NCBI GenBank assembly: GCA_964618455.1
Contig: CAZUAQ010000008.1
Location: 84,582-148,581 of the forward strand
Length of the DNA stretch: 64,000 nucleotides
Direction: 5' to 3'
From: CAZUAQ01 sp964618455
GTDB taxonomy: Bacteria; Planctomycetota; Phycisphaerae; UBA1845; PWPN01
Shown: piece after piece, positions 36,186-46,095 of the stretch
Numbering within the stretch: the stretch's first letter is position 1
Layout of the letters: every line of letters begins with the position of its first letter
The notes under the pieces: model-generated
Database searches by the model: none
Seen by the model: only the letters and a program-made list of their open reading frames with translations
What the model was told of the DNA's origin: nothing
Translations under genes and position numbers: made by a program

Positions 36186-36590
36186 ATGGGATGGTTTCGC
36201 GCGAAGCAGTCTGAACCGGCGGTCCCGCGAGCGTCCTTGCTGGCGGCGAAACCGGTGCGTCATCCCGGCGCGCGCGAGACGCCGTCGCGCGGGGACGCCA
36301 CACGCGTGGAAATCCCGATGGCCCGGCGCCGCCTCGCCCGCTGGCTGACGCGCAGCGCGGAACCGGTTCTGCGGGCCTACGAGCTGGACGCCCTGGGCAG
36401 CGAATTGTGGTCGCTGCTGGACGGGAAACGCACGGTACGCGACCTCATCGAGACCTTTTCCGAGCGGCATCGTCTGAATCTGCGCGAGGCGGAGGTCTCG
36501 GTCCTCACCTATTTGCAAACGCTGGCATCGCGCGGGATGATCGTGCTCCAGGTAGCGCCTCCAGGGGATCTTTCGAGCGAGCCGGAATAG
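36186..36590 (+). CDS. PqqD-like (RiPP recognition element) protein, orphan
   Basis: 134 residues. The C-terminal 90 (about 40-130) match the PqqD-type winged-helix recognition element: VEIPMARRRLARWLTRS, LRAYELDALGSELWSLLDGK and TVRDLIETFSERHRLN, ending in ASRGMI. In PqqD the domain binds a precursor peptide and hands it to a radical SAM or other modifying enzyme. The first 40 residues are Pro/Arg/Ala-rich. No radical SAM protein, peptide precursor or peptidase is visible nearby, so its partner is unknown; stand-alone PqqD-like proteins are known in planctomycetes. It lies 75 bases upstream of the secreted protein at 36666 and may be cotranscribed. No clear ribosome binding site is seen. Confidence 0.72.
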   Translation: MGWFRAKQSEPAVPRASLLAAKPVRHPGARETPSRGDATRVEIPMARRRLARWLTRSAEPVLRAYELDALGSELWSLLDGKRTVRDLIETFSERHRLNLREAEVSVLTYLQTLASRGMIVLQVAPPGDLSSEPE

Positions 36591-36665
36591 CCAACGCACA
36601 TCGCCAGGGATCCCGGCAGGTTCGTGCTTTCTTTTCGACCGTCTTGTTCCAGCAAGGAGTCCATC

Positions 36666-38888
36666 ATGCATCGCCAATCGCGTCTCGTACTCGGTCTTTT
36701 GCTCGGTTGTGCCGCCATCGCGCCCTTCGCGTCGCGCGCGTCCGGGGAAACGATCCCGCAGATGCTCCCCGAGGAGACACTTCTCTACGTCCAGTGGCCC
36801 GGCTTCGAAACGCTGTCGGAAACGGCAAGCGAGACCGAACTGGCCAAGATGATGAACGAGCCGGAGTGGAAACGATTCCGTCAGCAATGCAGCGAGCAGC
36901 TCTGGCCCGACATCGAGGACCTGATGGTGGAGGAGATGGGGCGGGAGTCGGTGTTGTATCCGCCGATCAAGGAATGGATCGAGTCGATGTGGATGCACCC
37001 GACAAGCGTGGGACTGGTCGGCGTGGCCATGGGGCCGATGGGACCGCAAGTGGACGTGGCGATCGTCATCCGCGCGGGCGGCAAAGGCAAAGCGATGCTG
37101 AACACGCTGGACAAGCTTCTCGCGCCGGTTCTGGAGGATATGCCCGAAGACGCGATCGGCGAGGTGAAGCTCGGTGAGGCCACGTTCAAGCAGATCATGA
37201 TTCCCGACGTGCGGATCCCTGTGCGCTACGGGCAACTGAAGGATGACGTGATCCTCACGATCGGGGCGAAGGTGCACGCCCTGATGGCAGGCAAGACACC
37301 GGACGCCACCTCGCTGGGCGACAGTGCCGACTTCAAAAAGGCGATGGAAATCACCGGCGGCTCGCCGAAGACCGTGGTGATGTATCTGAATATCGAGAGC
37401 ATCATCCAGACGCTGGAGCGCTTTCAGCCGATGCTGGCGGGGATGGAAGTGCCGATTCTCGGGAAAGTGAACGGGCTGCGCGAGACGCTGGAGAAAGCGG
37501 AACTGAACGGCATACGATCGCTCTCTTCGACGATGCGACCGCACAAGGGCGGCTTCCTGACAACGATCCTGCTGCATCAGCCGATCGAGGGCGACGCCGC
37601 GCGAGGGGGAAACTGGGTCGAGCCGGTCGACGTGCGCGCGATCCCGAAGAAGGTGACGTGGGCGGGCGTGAGCAGGGGTGACCTGGTCACGGGCTACGAG
37701 AGTCTGCTCGGCCTGGTTCGGGGTATCGATCCGGAGGTCGACGAGATGGCGGGGATGTTCATCAAGCAGGTGGAATCGGTCCTGGAGATGCCCATCCCCG
37801 AGCTCCTGGGCGCGTTCGGAGATACATGGGTGACCTACGACGCCCCCGATCACGGCGGGTTGTGGTTCACCGGGCTGACCATGATGGCCAAGGCTGACGA
37901 CAGCGCAAAGATCGACGCCGCGCTTCGTCGTGCGGTGGCGGCGCTCTCGGCGGCGCTCGGGTCGGAAGTGGTCGTGCGCAACGAAGAATATCGTCAGCGG
38001 AAGATCGCGACGGTGAACGTGCCGGGCGTGCCGATGCCGGTGGCGCCGTCATGGACGGAGGCGGAGGGCTACTGGATTCTGACATTGCATCCGCAGATGG
38101 CGCGGGCGGCGATTGATCACCTGATGGACGGCCATCCTTCGCTGGCGGACAACCCGGACTTCAAGCGGGCCCGGGCCTTGATGCCGGAGAACATCGATGC
38201 CCTGAGCTACGGCGATGTGCGTGGCGGGGTCGAGATGATGTACCGGTTCATCCTGCCGCTCTCGCAGATGGGGATCTCCATGGTGCAGGCGGAGGGCGTG
38301 CCCCTGGACGCGAGCCTGATGCCGTCGCTGCCCTCGATCACGCGGCACCTGTTCGGCGCGATCGGCGCGTCGACAATGACCAAAGACGGCTATGTCTGGT
38401 TGTCGCATACGCCGGTTCCCGGCCTCGCCCCGTCATCGGGCATGAGCGCGAATGTCTCGACGACGTCGATGATGGTTTCGATCCTGCTGCCGTCGCTGGC
38501 GCGGGCGCGGGAACTCTCGAAGCGTACCGTCAGCGCGGCGAACTTGAAGGTTATCGGCACGTGTCTTTACATCTATGGAACCGAGCATGGCGACGACCTG
38601 CCCGACAGCCTGCAGGTGCTCGTGGAGGATGGGTGCATCGCGCCGCAAACCCTCATCGCGCCACAGGACGACGGTGTGGAAGATTCGTATGTTTATGTGA
38701 AAGGGCAGAACCTCGGCATGCATCAGATGAACGTCCTGATGTACGAGCGTCCCGATATGAATGACTGGGAAGGCGTGAATGTCCTGTTTCTCGACAGTCA
38801 CGTCGAGTTCGTGTCCATGGAGCGGTTCGAGAAATACCTCGAGGAAACCGAGCAACGTCTTGCCGAGGCGAAGGCAGAGGAGCGGTAA
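36666..38888 (+). CDS. Exported protein with C-terminal pseudopilin-like segment
   Basis: The ATG at 36666 follows AAGGAG and starts a signal peptide (MHRQSRLVLGLLLGCAAIAP, cleavage near SRA-SGE), giving 740 residues. The main body is Met/Glu/Ile-rich alpha+beta, resembling planctomycete exported proteins of unknown role. The last 140 residues hold SMMVSILLPSLARARELSKR and a following LFLDSHVEFVSMERFEKYLE, which resembles the start (without the FTLIE cleavage site) and the H-x9-DG-like end of bacterial pseudopilins. The segment is at the wrong end of the protein to be processed as a prepilin. I infer a domain acquired from a pseudopilin. The next gene (38943) encodes another secreted protein. 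Confidence 0.75.
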   Translation: MHRQSRLVLGLLLGCAAIAPFASRASGETIPQMLPEETLLYVQWPGFETLSETASETELAKMMNEPEWKRFRQQCSEQLWPDIEDLMVEEMGRESVLYPPIKEWIESMWMHPTSVGLVGVAMGPMGPQVDVAIVIRAGGKGKAMLNTLDKLLAPVLEDMPEDAIGEVKLGEATFKQIMIPDVRIPVRYGQLKDDVILTIGAKVHALMAGKTPDATSLGDSADFKKAMEITGGSPKTVVMYLNIESIIQTLERFQPMLAGMEVPILGKVNGLRETLEKAELNGIRSLSSTMRPHKGGFLTTILLHQPIEGDAARGGNWVEPVDVRAIPKKVTWAGVSRGDLVTGYESLLGLVRGIDPEVDEMAGMFIKQVESVLEMPIPELLGAFGDTWVTYDAPDHGGLWFTGLTMMAKADDSAKIDAALRRAVAALSAALGSEVVVRNEEYRQRKIATVNVPGVPMPVAPSWTEAEGYWILTLHPQMARAAIDHLMDGHPSLADNPDFKRARALMPENIDALSYGDVRGGVEMMYRFILPLSQMGISMVQAEGVPLDASLMPSLPSITRHLFGAIGASTMTKDGYVWLSHTPVPGLAPSSGMSANVSTTSMMVSILLPSLARARELSKRTVSAANLKVIGTCLYIYGTEHGDDLPDSLQVLVEDGCIAPQTLIAPQDDGVEDSYVYVKGQNLGMHQMNVLMYERPDMNDWEGVNVLFLDSHVEFVSMERFEKYLEETEQRLAEAKAEER

Positions 38889-38942
38889 TCGGTTTCCGGG
38901 TTATCCCGGAAATGCGAAACTCGCGGCCTGAAAACGCGTACA

Positions 38943-40493
38943 ATGACCATGGGCGAGCGGTCAGGTTCGCCCGTGGTCTTTTTCATGTGGAGCGGGGTTG
39001 TGCTGATTCAAAGCATGATGATGGCGGCGATGCTCGCGATCGGGGCTCCCGATTCGCCCGGGTTGGCGGCGCGCGTGCCCGCCGACGCAATGGCGGTGTA
39101 CTTCGGGCAACCGATGCCGCAGAGTGAAACCAGCGGTTCCCGTTCCGCCGCAAAGAACGGAGACCCTGCAGGCGCCGCCGCGCAGTCGGACCAGCTCGCG
39201 ATCATGCTCATGACGCTGAAGTCCGCCGGGATGGTCCCCGAGGCCGGACGAATGTGGGTGGACCTCGTCACGTCGTTGCCCGTGCTCAGCCGTCATCCCC
39301 ACGCCGCCGTTCTGCTCGACGTGACCGCGCGCGAAATGGCGCCGGAAGTTTACCGCCTCAACGATCTCCAGGCCGCCCTCGTCATCGACAGCGGCGGCCT
39401 CACTCACGACATTGATGGCCGCATCCGCGATTTGCTTCGCACGTACAGCAACGCCGACGACGGCCGCATCGAAAAAATCGAGCGGGACGGTCGCGTGCAT
39501 CACCGCCTGGTCGACCAGCGGCTGCCCGGCTGGACAGCGATCGAATGGGGCGAGCTGGACGGCTGTGTACTCGTCACCGTAGGTCAAGGGGCGTATGCGC
39601 GCATGGTTCGGGCCATCGCCGGCGATGGCGAGACGCTGGACGCCACTGGCTGGTTTCGTGATGCCGCGCGGCGATTGCGGCTGCCGGTATGCACGCTCGG
39701 CATCTACGTCGATCTCGCGCGGCTTGAAAAGCGTTTGGGTGAATTCGTCGATGAGCGCGCTGCCAACGTGCGCGAGGCCATGCAGCTCGACGACGTGGAG
39801 CGCTTCCTGTGGGTCTTCGGCGTGGAGGACCGCGCGTTGCGTAGCGACGTGTGGATCCGCGGCGAGAACGGGCGCGATCGATTCGTCCGCCTGACCGGCC
39901 CGGGCGTCGCGCATCCGTCCGTCGAGGCCGCCATTCCGGAGGACTCGCCCGGGTACGCCGTCTTCCGTATGCCGCTGATGCGCTCCGTCGAGCGATGGCG
40001 TCACGCCCTCTTGCAGAGCAAGTCGTCTTACGGCCGGCAGATGATGGTGCGCGCGTGGGAGAAGCTGGAGGCCCGGTACGGCTTCAACGCCAACGAAGGC
40101 ATCGTGGCCCACCTCGGTGAACACCTGGTGATTCAACCCTATCCGCGCCATCCGCTGGGATTGCCGCTGCTGTCGCTGTGGATCGAGATCGACCCTGCGC
40201 ATCGCGAGCAGGTGGCGCGGACGCTCGACGGCATCATGAGTGCGTGGCGTGACCACGTGAACCCGGCGCACAAGCAGACGCCGTCGCGCTTCACGCTTCA
40301 GCCGCGGATCGACCGCACGCAAGACGGGCTGTGGTACCTGCAACTCGGGCTGGTCGGCCCCGCCATCGGGCTGTCGGAGCGTTGGATGGTGGTCAGCTAC
40401 TCACCACAGGCGGTCCGCGTGAACCTCGAACACCTGCAAAGCGAACACGCCCGCCGCCCCGACCTCACGCCATCCCCACCGCCGGCGGAGTAA
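38943..40493 (+). CDS. Exported protein of unknown function
   Basis: 516 residues. A hydrophobic stretch in the N terminus (VVFFMWSGVVLIQSMMMAAML, cleavage near AIG-APD) is a probable signal or anchor; the start could also be at a GTG or ATG up to 15 codons downstream. The body has repeated pattern LAARVPADAMAVYFGQP, then alpha+beta sequence with VLVTVGQGAYARMVRAIAGD and LWYLQLGLVGPAIGLSERWM. This layout resembles the upstream protein at 36666 in its N-terminal half (both begin mature regions with a statement of a 'power'-type motif, P..D..Y/V), so they could be paralogues, but I cannot confirm that. No enzyme motif is visible. It lies 54 bases after the upstream gene. Confidence 0.68.
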   Translation: MTMGERSGSPVVFFMWSGVVLIQSMMMAAMLAIGAPDSPGLAARVPADAMAVYFGQPMPQSETSGSRSAAKNGDPAGAAAQSDQLAIMLMTLKSAGMVPEAGRMWVDLVTSLPVLSRHPHAAVLLDVTAREMAPEVYRLNDLQAALVIDSGGLTHDIDGRIRDLLRTYSNADDGRIEKIERDGRVHHRLVDQRLPGWTAIEWGELDGCVLVTVGQGAYARMVRAIAGDGETLDATGWFRDAARRLRLPVCTLGIYVDLARLEKRLGEFVDERAANVREAMQLDDVERFLWVFGVEDRALRSDVWIRGENGRDRFVRLTGPGVAHPSVEAAIPEDSPGYAVFRMPLMRSVERWRHALLQSKSSYGRQMMVRAWEKLEARYGFNANEGIVAHLGEHLVIQPYPRHPLGLPLLSLWIEIDPAHREQVARTLDGIMSAWRDHVNPAHKQTPSRFTLQPRIDRTQDGLWYLQLGLVGPAIGLSERWMVVSYSPQAVRVNLEHLQSEHARRPDLTPSPPPAE

Positions 40494-40734
40494 GCCCCGA
40501 TCCCCACCATACTCTGCGCCGATGGCCGGAAGGGCACCTCCCATAACACAGCACCAAGTCCAGGAGCAGGTCAGTTCCGCTTATTGCGTAACCCAACGCT
40601 TTCCAAATTACTTCCTAGAGGTAAGCCTCGCTTCTGATATCTCTATCAGAATTTACTGCTCCAGCTTGGAAATGAGTAGCCCTCTCGGATGGAAATTGGT
40701 ACAATTGGCCAGCGTCGAGGATCCAGAAGCCGAC

Positions 40735-43700
40735 ATGGCGATCTCTCTGACCGAGACACGATTGAATTCACAGGGGCATACAGTCGTGAAAACACGTGGA
40801 TTAGGAAGATGGCCGGTAGCGGCGATGCTGTTACTGGGGATGGCGTGTTCTAACATTGTCGCAGAGACGCTTTTTGTTTCGCCCACCGGCAACGATTCCC
40901 AAGATGGCTCGAGTTGGACTCTGGCAAAGCAAACCGTGCAAGCTGGACTCTCTGCGGCAACATCGGGAGATCAGGTCTGGGTAGCCAAGGGGATATACAC
41001 GGAGAACATCACGCTGACTGTCGGTGTCGGCCTTTACGGCGGGTTTTCTGGAAGTGAGGATCCCTCCACTTATGATCCGGCAGATCGTGATTTTGAGACG
41101 AACGAGACCGTGATCGACGGCAATCAATCCGGGAGCGTGGTACTCAGTCCAGCTAGCGCGACATCGGATACGCTTATCGATGGATTCACCCTCCGCAACG
41201 GCGATGCGACACGCGGTGGGGGACTATACGTCCAAGGATCGCCCACTATTGCTAACAATACCATTACTCAGAACAAGGCTCGCCATGAATCAAGCAATGT
41301 GTACGGTGGCGGGATCTACTGTTATCAATCGAACGTCACGATCATAAACAACACAATCTCAGTGAATGAGACCGACGCCGTCCTCGGTTTCTCTGAGTAT
41401 GGTGGCGGAATCTACTGCGAGGAGTCGTCGCCGCAAATTGAAGGAAACTTTGTGTCCCACAACGTCGCAACCAAAGGCGGTGGTATCTACTTGGTGGACT
41501 GCGAATCTCCCGTCGTTCTTAACAATACCATGAAGGCGAATCGGGGCGCCCTCGGAGGCGGACTCGTCCTCGACGATACGATTTCTCCTCTCGTGGCAAA
41601 CAACTGGATCGTGGCGAATATTGCGACCGATCAGGGTGGGGGAATCGTGGTCAGCCATTCCGACCCCACCATCGTCAATAATACCATCGTGCGCAATTAC
41701 GCACACATTGCCGGTGGAGTTGAGCTTCTACCTTTCTCAACGACGGATCTCACCAACAACATCATCGCCTTCAATACATCAGGTGTGGGCAATCCCGTCG
41801 GCAACACTGTCGCCACGTTCAAGAACAATTGTGTTTACGGCAATGAAGAGTATGACTTCTTGAATCTCTCCGACCCGACGGGCATTGACGGGAATCTCTC
41901 TCAAGATCCCCTTCTCGTCGATCTCGCATATGGAGATTTTCATATTCAACCCGCTTCGCCTTGTAGAGATACTGGCCTCGATTCGGCAACCCTTCCGACG
42001 TGGTCGGATGTGGATGGACAGCCGCGGTTAATGGGAGCTCATGTCGATATCGGTGCGGACGAGTCGGATGGCACGGCTTGGTCCCAAGGCCCAGGCCGGA
42101 TTGTTCGTGTCAAGCCCGACGGCGACGACAGTCACGACGGCTCAACGTGGGAGTTGGCAAAACAGACCATTCAGGGAGCCATCGCGGCATTGCGAAAAGA
42201 TGGTGGCGATGTATGGGTGAAGGCAGGCACGTACCCCGAGCGTATTTCCATCGATCCGTTCGCTCATCTGTTCGGCGGTTTCGCGGGGAACGAGTCGGAA
42301 CGTCTCTCACGCGACTGGGATGCCAATGCCACCATCATAGACGGCGAGGGAGAAGGAAACGTCGTCCTGATCCGAAACGGTATCCGCTGCATCACCATCG
42401 ATGGGTTCACGATCCAGAATGGTGTCTCAACGTCCGGGGGTGGTTTCTATGTTTTTGACGCCTCGCCGACTATCGCAAACAATATCATTCGGCATTGTAC
42501 GGTAGAGAACTATGGTGCCGGAATTCGACTGGTGGACGCGGACGCGGTTGTCGTAAACAACACCATTGTCGGTAATCAAGCTCTGGGCGGGGCCCAGGGC
42601 GGTGGAAGAGGTGGGGGTATTTCGATCAGTATCTCGAATCCCGTCATCGCCCACAACGTCATCAAGGATAACCATACGTCCGATGCGACGATCTTCGATA
42701 GCCGAGGAGGAGGTCTCTTTGTTCGATCGTCTGGTGGGGTAATTCATAGTAATGTAATCAGCGCCAATTTCACTGAACGATATGGCGGAGGTGTATACTT
42801 CAACAACTCCACGACATTGTTCGTGAACAACCACGTCACTGCCAACGAATCGAAAGAGGAGGGTGGAGGAGTCATGTGCCTGAATGCGTCTCCCACACTC
42901 GCCAACAGCGTCATTGTCGGCAATCAAGCCGTCACCGCGGGAGGAGGACTCTACTCCGTCAACTCCGTAGTGACCATCCGCAATACGAGCATCACCGCCA
43001 ATGTCGCCGCGACCGGATTGGCAATTGCATGCGACTCCGAGAATCAACAAGATCCCAGTGTGATCAATGTGGCTAACAGTATCATCTGGGATGCCTCGGA
43101 CTGGTTTTGGAACAATGACTCAACGACTCTGGCAGTCGCATTCTCCAATACGCCATCCCCGGTTGCAGGAATCGGCAACCTCAATACGGATCCGCTCTTC
43201 ATGCGAACGCCGAGCCCGGGCCTCGATGGCGAATGGAGAACGGAGGACGACGATTTTGGGGATCTTCGACTGATGCCGGGCTCACCCTGCATCGATGCCG
43301 CACGAAATACCGATGTTCCAGCCGATCTTGCTGACCTCGACAATGATGGCGAACTTTCAGAGCGAACGCCGATCGACTTAGCGGGTGGTCCACGATTCAT
43401 CAATGATCCGAGTAAGACGGACACGGGAGGTGGTCTGTCCCCGACCGTGGATATGGGACCCTACGAAGCACCCCCGACGCCATTCCCGGATTACGATCTC
43501 GATGGCGACGTGGATACCCATGATAACCAGATCTTTCTCTCATGCATGACCGGTCCTGAGATCATCTATGATCCCTTCAACCTTCCTTCGGGATGCGCGG
43601 CAACTCCTAACACTGAAGGTGTGATCGTGGCCGATTTCGATGCAGACCACGACGTGGACATGGACGACTATGGAGTCCAGCAACGATGTACGACCGGTGA

Positions 43701-43740
43701 ACTCGTCCCCGTCGATCTGAATTGCCTCATATCGCCCTGA
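40735..43740 (+). CDS. Secreted right-handed parallel beta-helix protein with dockerin-like tail
   Basis: The ATG at 40735 gives 1001 residues with a signal peptide (RWPVAAMLLLGMACSNIVAE); a longer start at 40522 is possible but the sequence before 40735 is not coding-like. The mature part has two similar halves, each starting LFVSPTGNDSQDGSSWTLAK or VKPDGDDSHDGSTWELAKQT, which matches 'choice-of-anchor'-type beta-helix proteins. Many NNTI/NNII and GGGI/GGGL turns mark the coils. The tail (about 925-1001) has two Ca2+-binding DxDxDGDVD-like units and LNCLISP, resembling dockerin type I. It may bind or cleave polysaccharide, but no catalytic site is certain. The G+C is lower than in flanking genes, consistent with horizontal acquisition. 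Confidence 0.8.
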   Translation: MAISLTETRLNSQGHTVVKTRGLGRWPVAAMLLLGMACSNIVAETLFVSPTGNDSQDGSSWTLAKQTVQAGLSAATSGDQVWVAKGIYTENITLTVGVGLYGGFSGSEDPSTYDPADRDFETNETVIDGNQSGSVVLSPASATSDTLIDGFTLRNGDATRGGGLYVQGSPTIANNTITQNKARHESSNVYGGGIYCYQSNVTIINNTISVNETDAVLGFSEYGGGIYCEESSPQIEGNFVSHNVATKGGGIYLVDCESPVVLNNTMKANRGALGGGLVLDDTISPLVANNWIVANIATDQGGGIVVSHSDPTIVNNTIVRNYAHIAGGVELLPFSTTDLTNNIIAFNTSGVGNPVGNTVATFKNNCVYGNEEYDFLNLSDPTGIDGNLSQDPLLVDLAYGDFHIQPASPCRDTGLDSATLPTWSDVDGQPRLMGAHVDIGADESDGTAWSQGPGRIVRVKPDGDDSHDGSTWELAKQTIQGAIAALRKDGGDVWVKAGTYPERISIDPFAHLFGGFAGNESERLSRDWDANATIIDGEGEGNVVLIRNGIRCITIDGFTIQNGVSTSGGGFYVFDASPTIANNIIRHCTVENYGAGIRLVDADAVVVNNTIVGNQALGGAQGGGRGGGISISISNPVIAHNVIKDNHTSDATIFDSRGGGLFVRSSGGVIHSNVISANFTERYGGGVYFNNSTTLFVNNHVTANESKEEGGGVMCLNASPTLANSVIVGNQAVTAGGGLYSVNSVVTIRNTSITANVAATGLAIACDSENQQDPSVINVANSIIWDASDWFWNNDSTTLAVAFSNTPSPVAGIGNLNTDPLFMRTPSPGLDGEWRTEDDDFGDLRLMPGSPCIDAARNTDVPADLADLDNDGELSERTPIDLAGGPRFINDPSKTDTGGGLSPTVDMGPYEAPPTPFPDYDLDGDVDTHDNQIFLSCMTGPEIIYDPFNLPSGCAATPNTEGVIVADFDADHDVDMDDYGVQQRCTTGELVPVDLNCLISP

Positions 43741-43868
43741 GATTCTTGCCGCGGTGCGAAGTCGCTTCTCCGCTTCCTTTCTATCACAAGCCATCGCTAC
43801 CCCACTCATCGGGCTGGGCCTCGGTGGATGGAGCACCGCAATGCCTGTTCCATGTCACGTGTTCCGGC

Positions 43869-45143
43869 TTACGCCTTCATGAATTCGTCCATGGTGATGC
43901 GGCGGCGTTCGTCGACCGCTTTGCGCACGAGCAGTGCGGTGTACGTGGCCATGCGCCCGGTTTCGACGCCACTGACCGACGGCGAGCCGGTGCGGATGGA
44001 GTTGAGGAACTCCTGGAGCGCGACTTCCGTGTGGCCCGGCTCGTTCGGCTGGATGGTGAACTTCTTGTCCTTGCGATGTCGCGGGAAGAACATTCCGGTG
44101 CCGAAATCGATACCGCCCTTCGGCCCGGCGGCCCGCTCGAAGACACCGGTGAAGCGCCCTTCGCCGATGTCGCGGCACTGGCCGTCGGCGCGCATCGCGA
44201 ACTGATCCTGGTGCGGGCAGAACCAACTGTGCTCGAAGTCGACCAGGAAGTTGTTCGGGAACTCGAGGTGGGCGTGGTAGAAGTCAGTGACGTCGCGCTC
44301 GGGGTCCATCTCCTTGAAGATGTCGCGGCGGCCCATGCCGCTGGCGGCGACGGGCATGGCGTCGGCGGCCCAGCAGAAGACGTCGAACGTGTGGCAGGCC
44401 TGCTCGAGCATCCAGTCGCCGCTGTACTTGCGACGTCCGAGCCAGATGCGCGACCCCTCGTCCGGGCGACCGATCGGCCCCCACGAATTATTCCACGCGC
44501 CGCGTCCGTCGATCAGCTCGCCGATCAGCCCGTCGCGGATGCGCTGCATCGCCTCCTGGTAGCGGATGCTCGCGCGGCGCTGGAAGCCGATCTGGCCGAC
44601 GACCTTGGGATTGCGCTTCTGAGCTTCGACGAGGGCGTCCGCTTCGTTCGCTTCCGTGCACATGGGCTTCTCGCCGTAGAAGTGCTTGCCGGCGGCGAAA
44701 CAGGCGAGGTACACCGGGCCGTGCATGTAACACGGCGTGGCGGTGAGAATCGCGTCGATGTCGTCACGGACGAGCAGCTTCGTCTTGTAGTCCTCCTCGC
44801 CGGAATAAAGATCGGGCTTGTCGCCGCCGGCCTTGGTGACCTTGTCCGCGGCGCGCTTGCGATTGTGATCGCCCGGGTCGGCAATGGCGACGACCTCGAC
44901 GTTCGGCTGCTTCAGGAGGATGTCCAGCAAACCACCGCCACGCCCACCGATGCCGATGCACCCGAAGCGAATCTTCCCCTCGGGACCGATCTTCCGCGGC
45001 TCCGGCCCCTTGCCGATCCCCAGCTTGGCCGAGTGCGAGTCGGCAAGGCTCACGGACGAGGCGAGACCGCCGATCGCGGCGGCACGCGCGGCCGTTCCGA
45101 GAAAATCACGTCGCGACGGATGAGAAGGCTGTTCGGGCTGCAT
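43869..45143 (-). CDS. Tat-exported Gfo/Idh/MocA family oxidoreductase
   Basis: 424 residues starting with a twin-arginine signal (SRRDFLGTAARAAAIGGLAS), so it is exported folded with its NAD(P) cofactor. The Rossmann fold follows: IRFGCIGIGGRGGGLLDILL (about 52-75), the ILTATPCYMHGPVYLACFAA block, and GEKPMC with the catalytic Lys of the EKP motif. The C-terminal domain contains RRDIFKEMDPERDVTDFYHA and FVDFEHSWFCPHQDQFAMRA. Tat-exported members are common in planctomycetes and act on sugars or sugar acids in the periplasm. It lies 46 bases downstream of the PfkB kinase gene on the same strand, so cotranscription is likely and would pair sugar oxidation with phosphorylation. Confidence 0.9.
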   Translation of the reverse strand: MQPEQPSHPSRRDFLGTAARAAAIGGLASSVSLADSHSAKLGIGKGPEPRKIGPEGKIRFGCIGIGGRGGGLLDILLKQPNVEVVAIADPGDHNRKRAADKVTKAGGDKPDLYSGEEDYKTKLLVRDDIDAILTATPCYMHGPVYLACFAAGKHFYGEKPMCTEANEADALVEAQKRNPKVVGQIGFQRRASIRYQEAMQRIRDGLIGELIDGRGAWNNSWGPIGRPDEGSRIWLGRRKYSGDWMLEQACHTFDVFCWAADAMPVAASGMGRRDIFKEMDPERDVTDFYHAHLEFPNNFLVDFEHSWFCPHQDQFAMRADGQCRDIGEGRFTGVFERAAGPKGGIDFGTGMFFPRHRKDKKFTIQPNEPGHTEVALQEFLNSIRTGSPSVSGVETGRMATYTALLVRKAVDERRRITMDEFMKA

Positions 45144-45189
45144 GGCATGCTCCTTTCGCGTTTCGGGTACGAAACCCGTGAGAGAATCG

Positions 45190-46095
45190 CTACTGAATGC
45201 TCATGATGGCGGCGTACTCGTTGAGTCGCGCGTCCACGTCGCTGCGGCTGACTTTCGTGATCTTGCCGAGCGAGAAATCCTCAATGGTGAACGAGGCGGT
45301 GATCATGCCGTAAGCCAGGGCGCGGCGCATGGTCGGCAGGCTGATGTCATCCCGCGCGGCAAGGTAACCCATCATGCCGCCGGCGAAACTGTCGCCCGCC
45401 CCGGTGGGGTCTTTCACCTCGGTTGTCGGGAAGGCGGGCAGCACCGCCACGCCGTCGTTCATGATCAACATGGCGCCGTTCTCGCCCTTCTTGATCACCA
45501 CGAAGGTCGGTCCCGATTCGATGATCTTGCGCCCGGCCAGAACAAGATTATGCACGCCGGTGAGCATGCGGGCCTCGGCATCGTTCATGATCGCGCCCTG
45601 CACGTGCTTGAACACGTTCATCAACTCGTCGCGGAACTGGGTGATCCACATGTCGCGCGTATCGGCGACGATAATCTTCGGGCTGGTGAGCTGCTGCACG
45701 AGATCAAGCTGCAGGTTCGGATGCGTAGCGGCGAGGAAGACGTAGCCGCTATCCTTGAAGCTGTCCGGAATCTTCGGCCCCTGTTCGGCCAGAACGTTCA
45801 GGTCCACCTCGACCGTTTCGGCGTCACTGGTGACCTCGTCGTACGCGCCCGACCAGCGGAAGGTCTTGCTGCCCTTGCGGACTTCGAGCCCCGCCAGGTC
45901 GATGCCGTCCTGCTCGAGGACCTTGCGGAAATCGTCGGGAAAGTCCTCGCCCACGACACCCACGAACCGCACCGGCTCGAAGAGCTTGGCGGCGTACGAG
46001 AAATACACCGCCGATCCGCCGTACACACCCTTCACCTCGCCGTGAGGTGTCTTCACGTCATCAATTCCAATACTGCCCGTCACGAGCAAAGCCAT
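45190..46095 (-). CDS. PfkB-family sugar kinase
   Basis: The start at 46095 (MALLVTGSIGIDDVKTPHG) has GGGAG six bases upstream; nine codons of a longer frame are omitted. The 301-residue ribokinase-fold protein has the GG/Asp region VYGGSAVYFSYAAKLFEPVR (about 24-43) and the C-terminal DPTGAGDSFAGGMMGYLAAR with GAGD at 232-235 and catalytic Asp235. It phosphorylates a sugar or sugar-like substrate in the cytosol. It is the upstream partner of the Tat oxidoreductase at 43869. It is only moderately similar to the other PfkB protein in the window (25844), judging by eye, so they probably have different substrates. Confidence 0.92.
   Translation of the reverse strand: MALLVTGSIGIDDVKTPHGEVKGVYGGSAVYFSYAAKLFEPVRFVGVVGEDFPDDFRKVLEQDGIDLAGLEVRKGSKTFRWSGAYDEVTSDAETVEVDLNVLAEQGPKIPDSFKDSGYVFLAATHPNLQLDLVQQLTSPKIIVADTRDMWITQFRDELMNVFKHVQGAIMNDAEARMLTGVHNLVLAGRKIIESGPTFVVIKKGENGAMLIMNDGVAVLPAFPTTEVKDPTGAGDSFAGGMMGYLAARDDISLPTMRRALAYGMITASFTIEDFSLGKITKVSRSDVDARLNEYAAIMSIQ

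Noticed and set aside
43722..45206. Long plus-strand open frame opposite the Tat oxidoreductase
   Set aside because: The minus-strand gene carries a Tat signal, GxGxxG and EKP motifs; the opposite frame has none.
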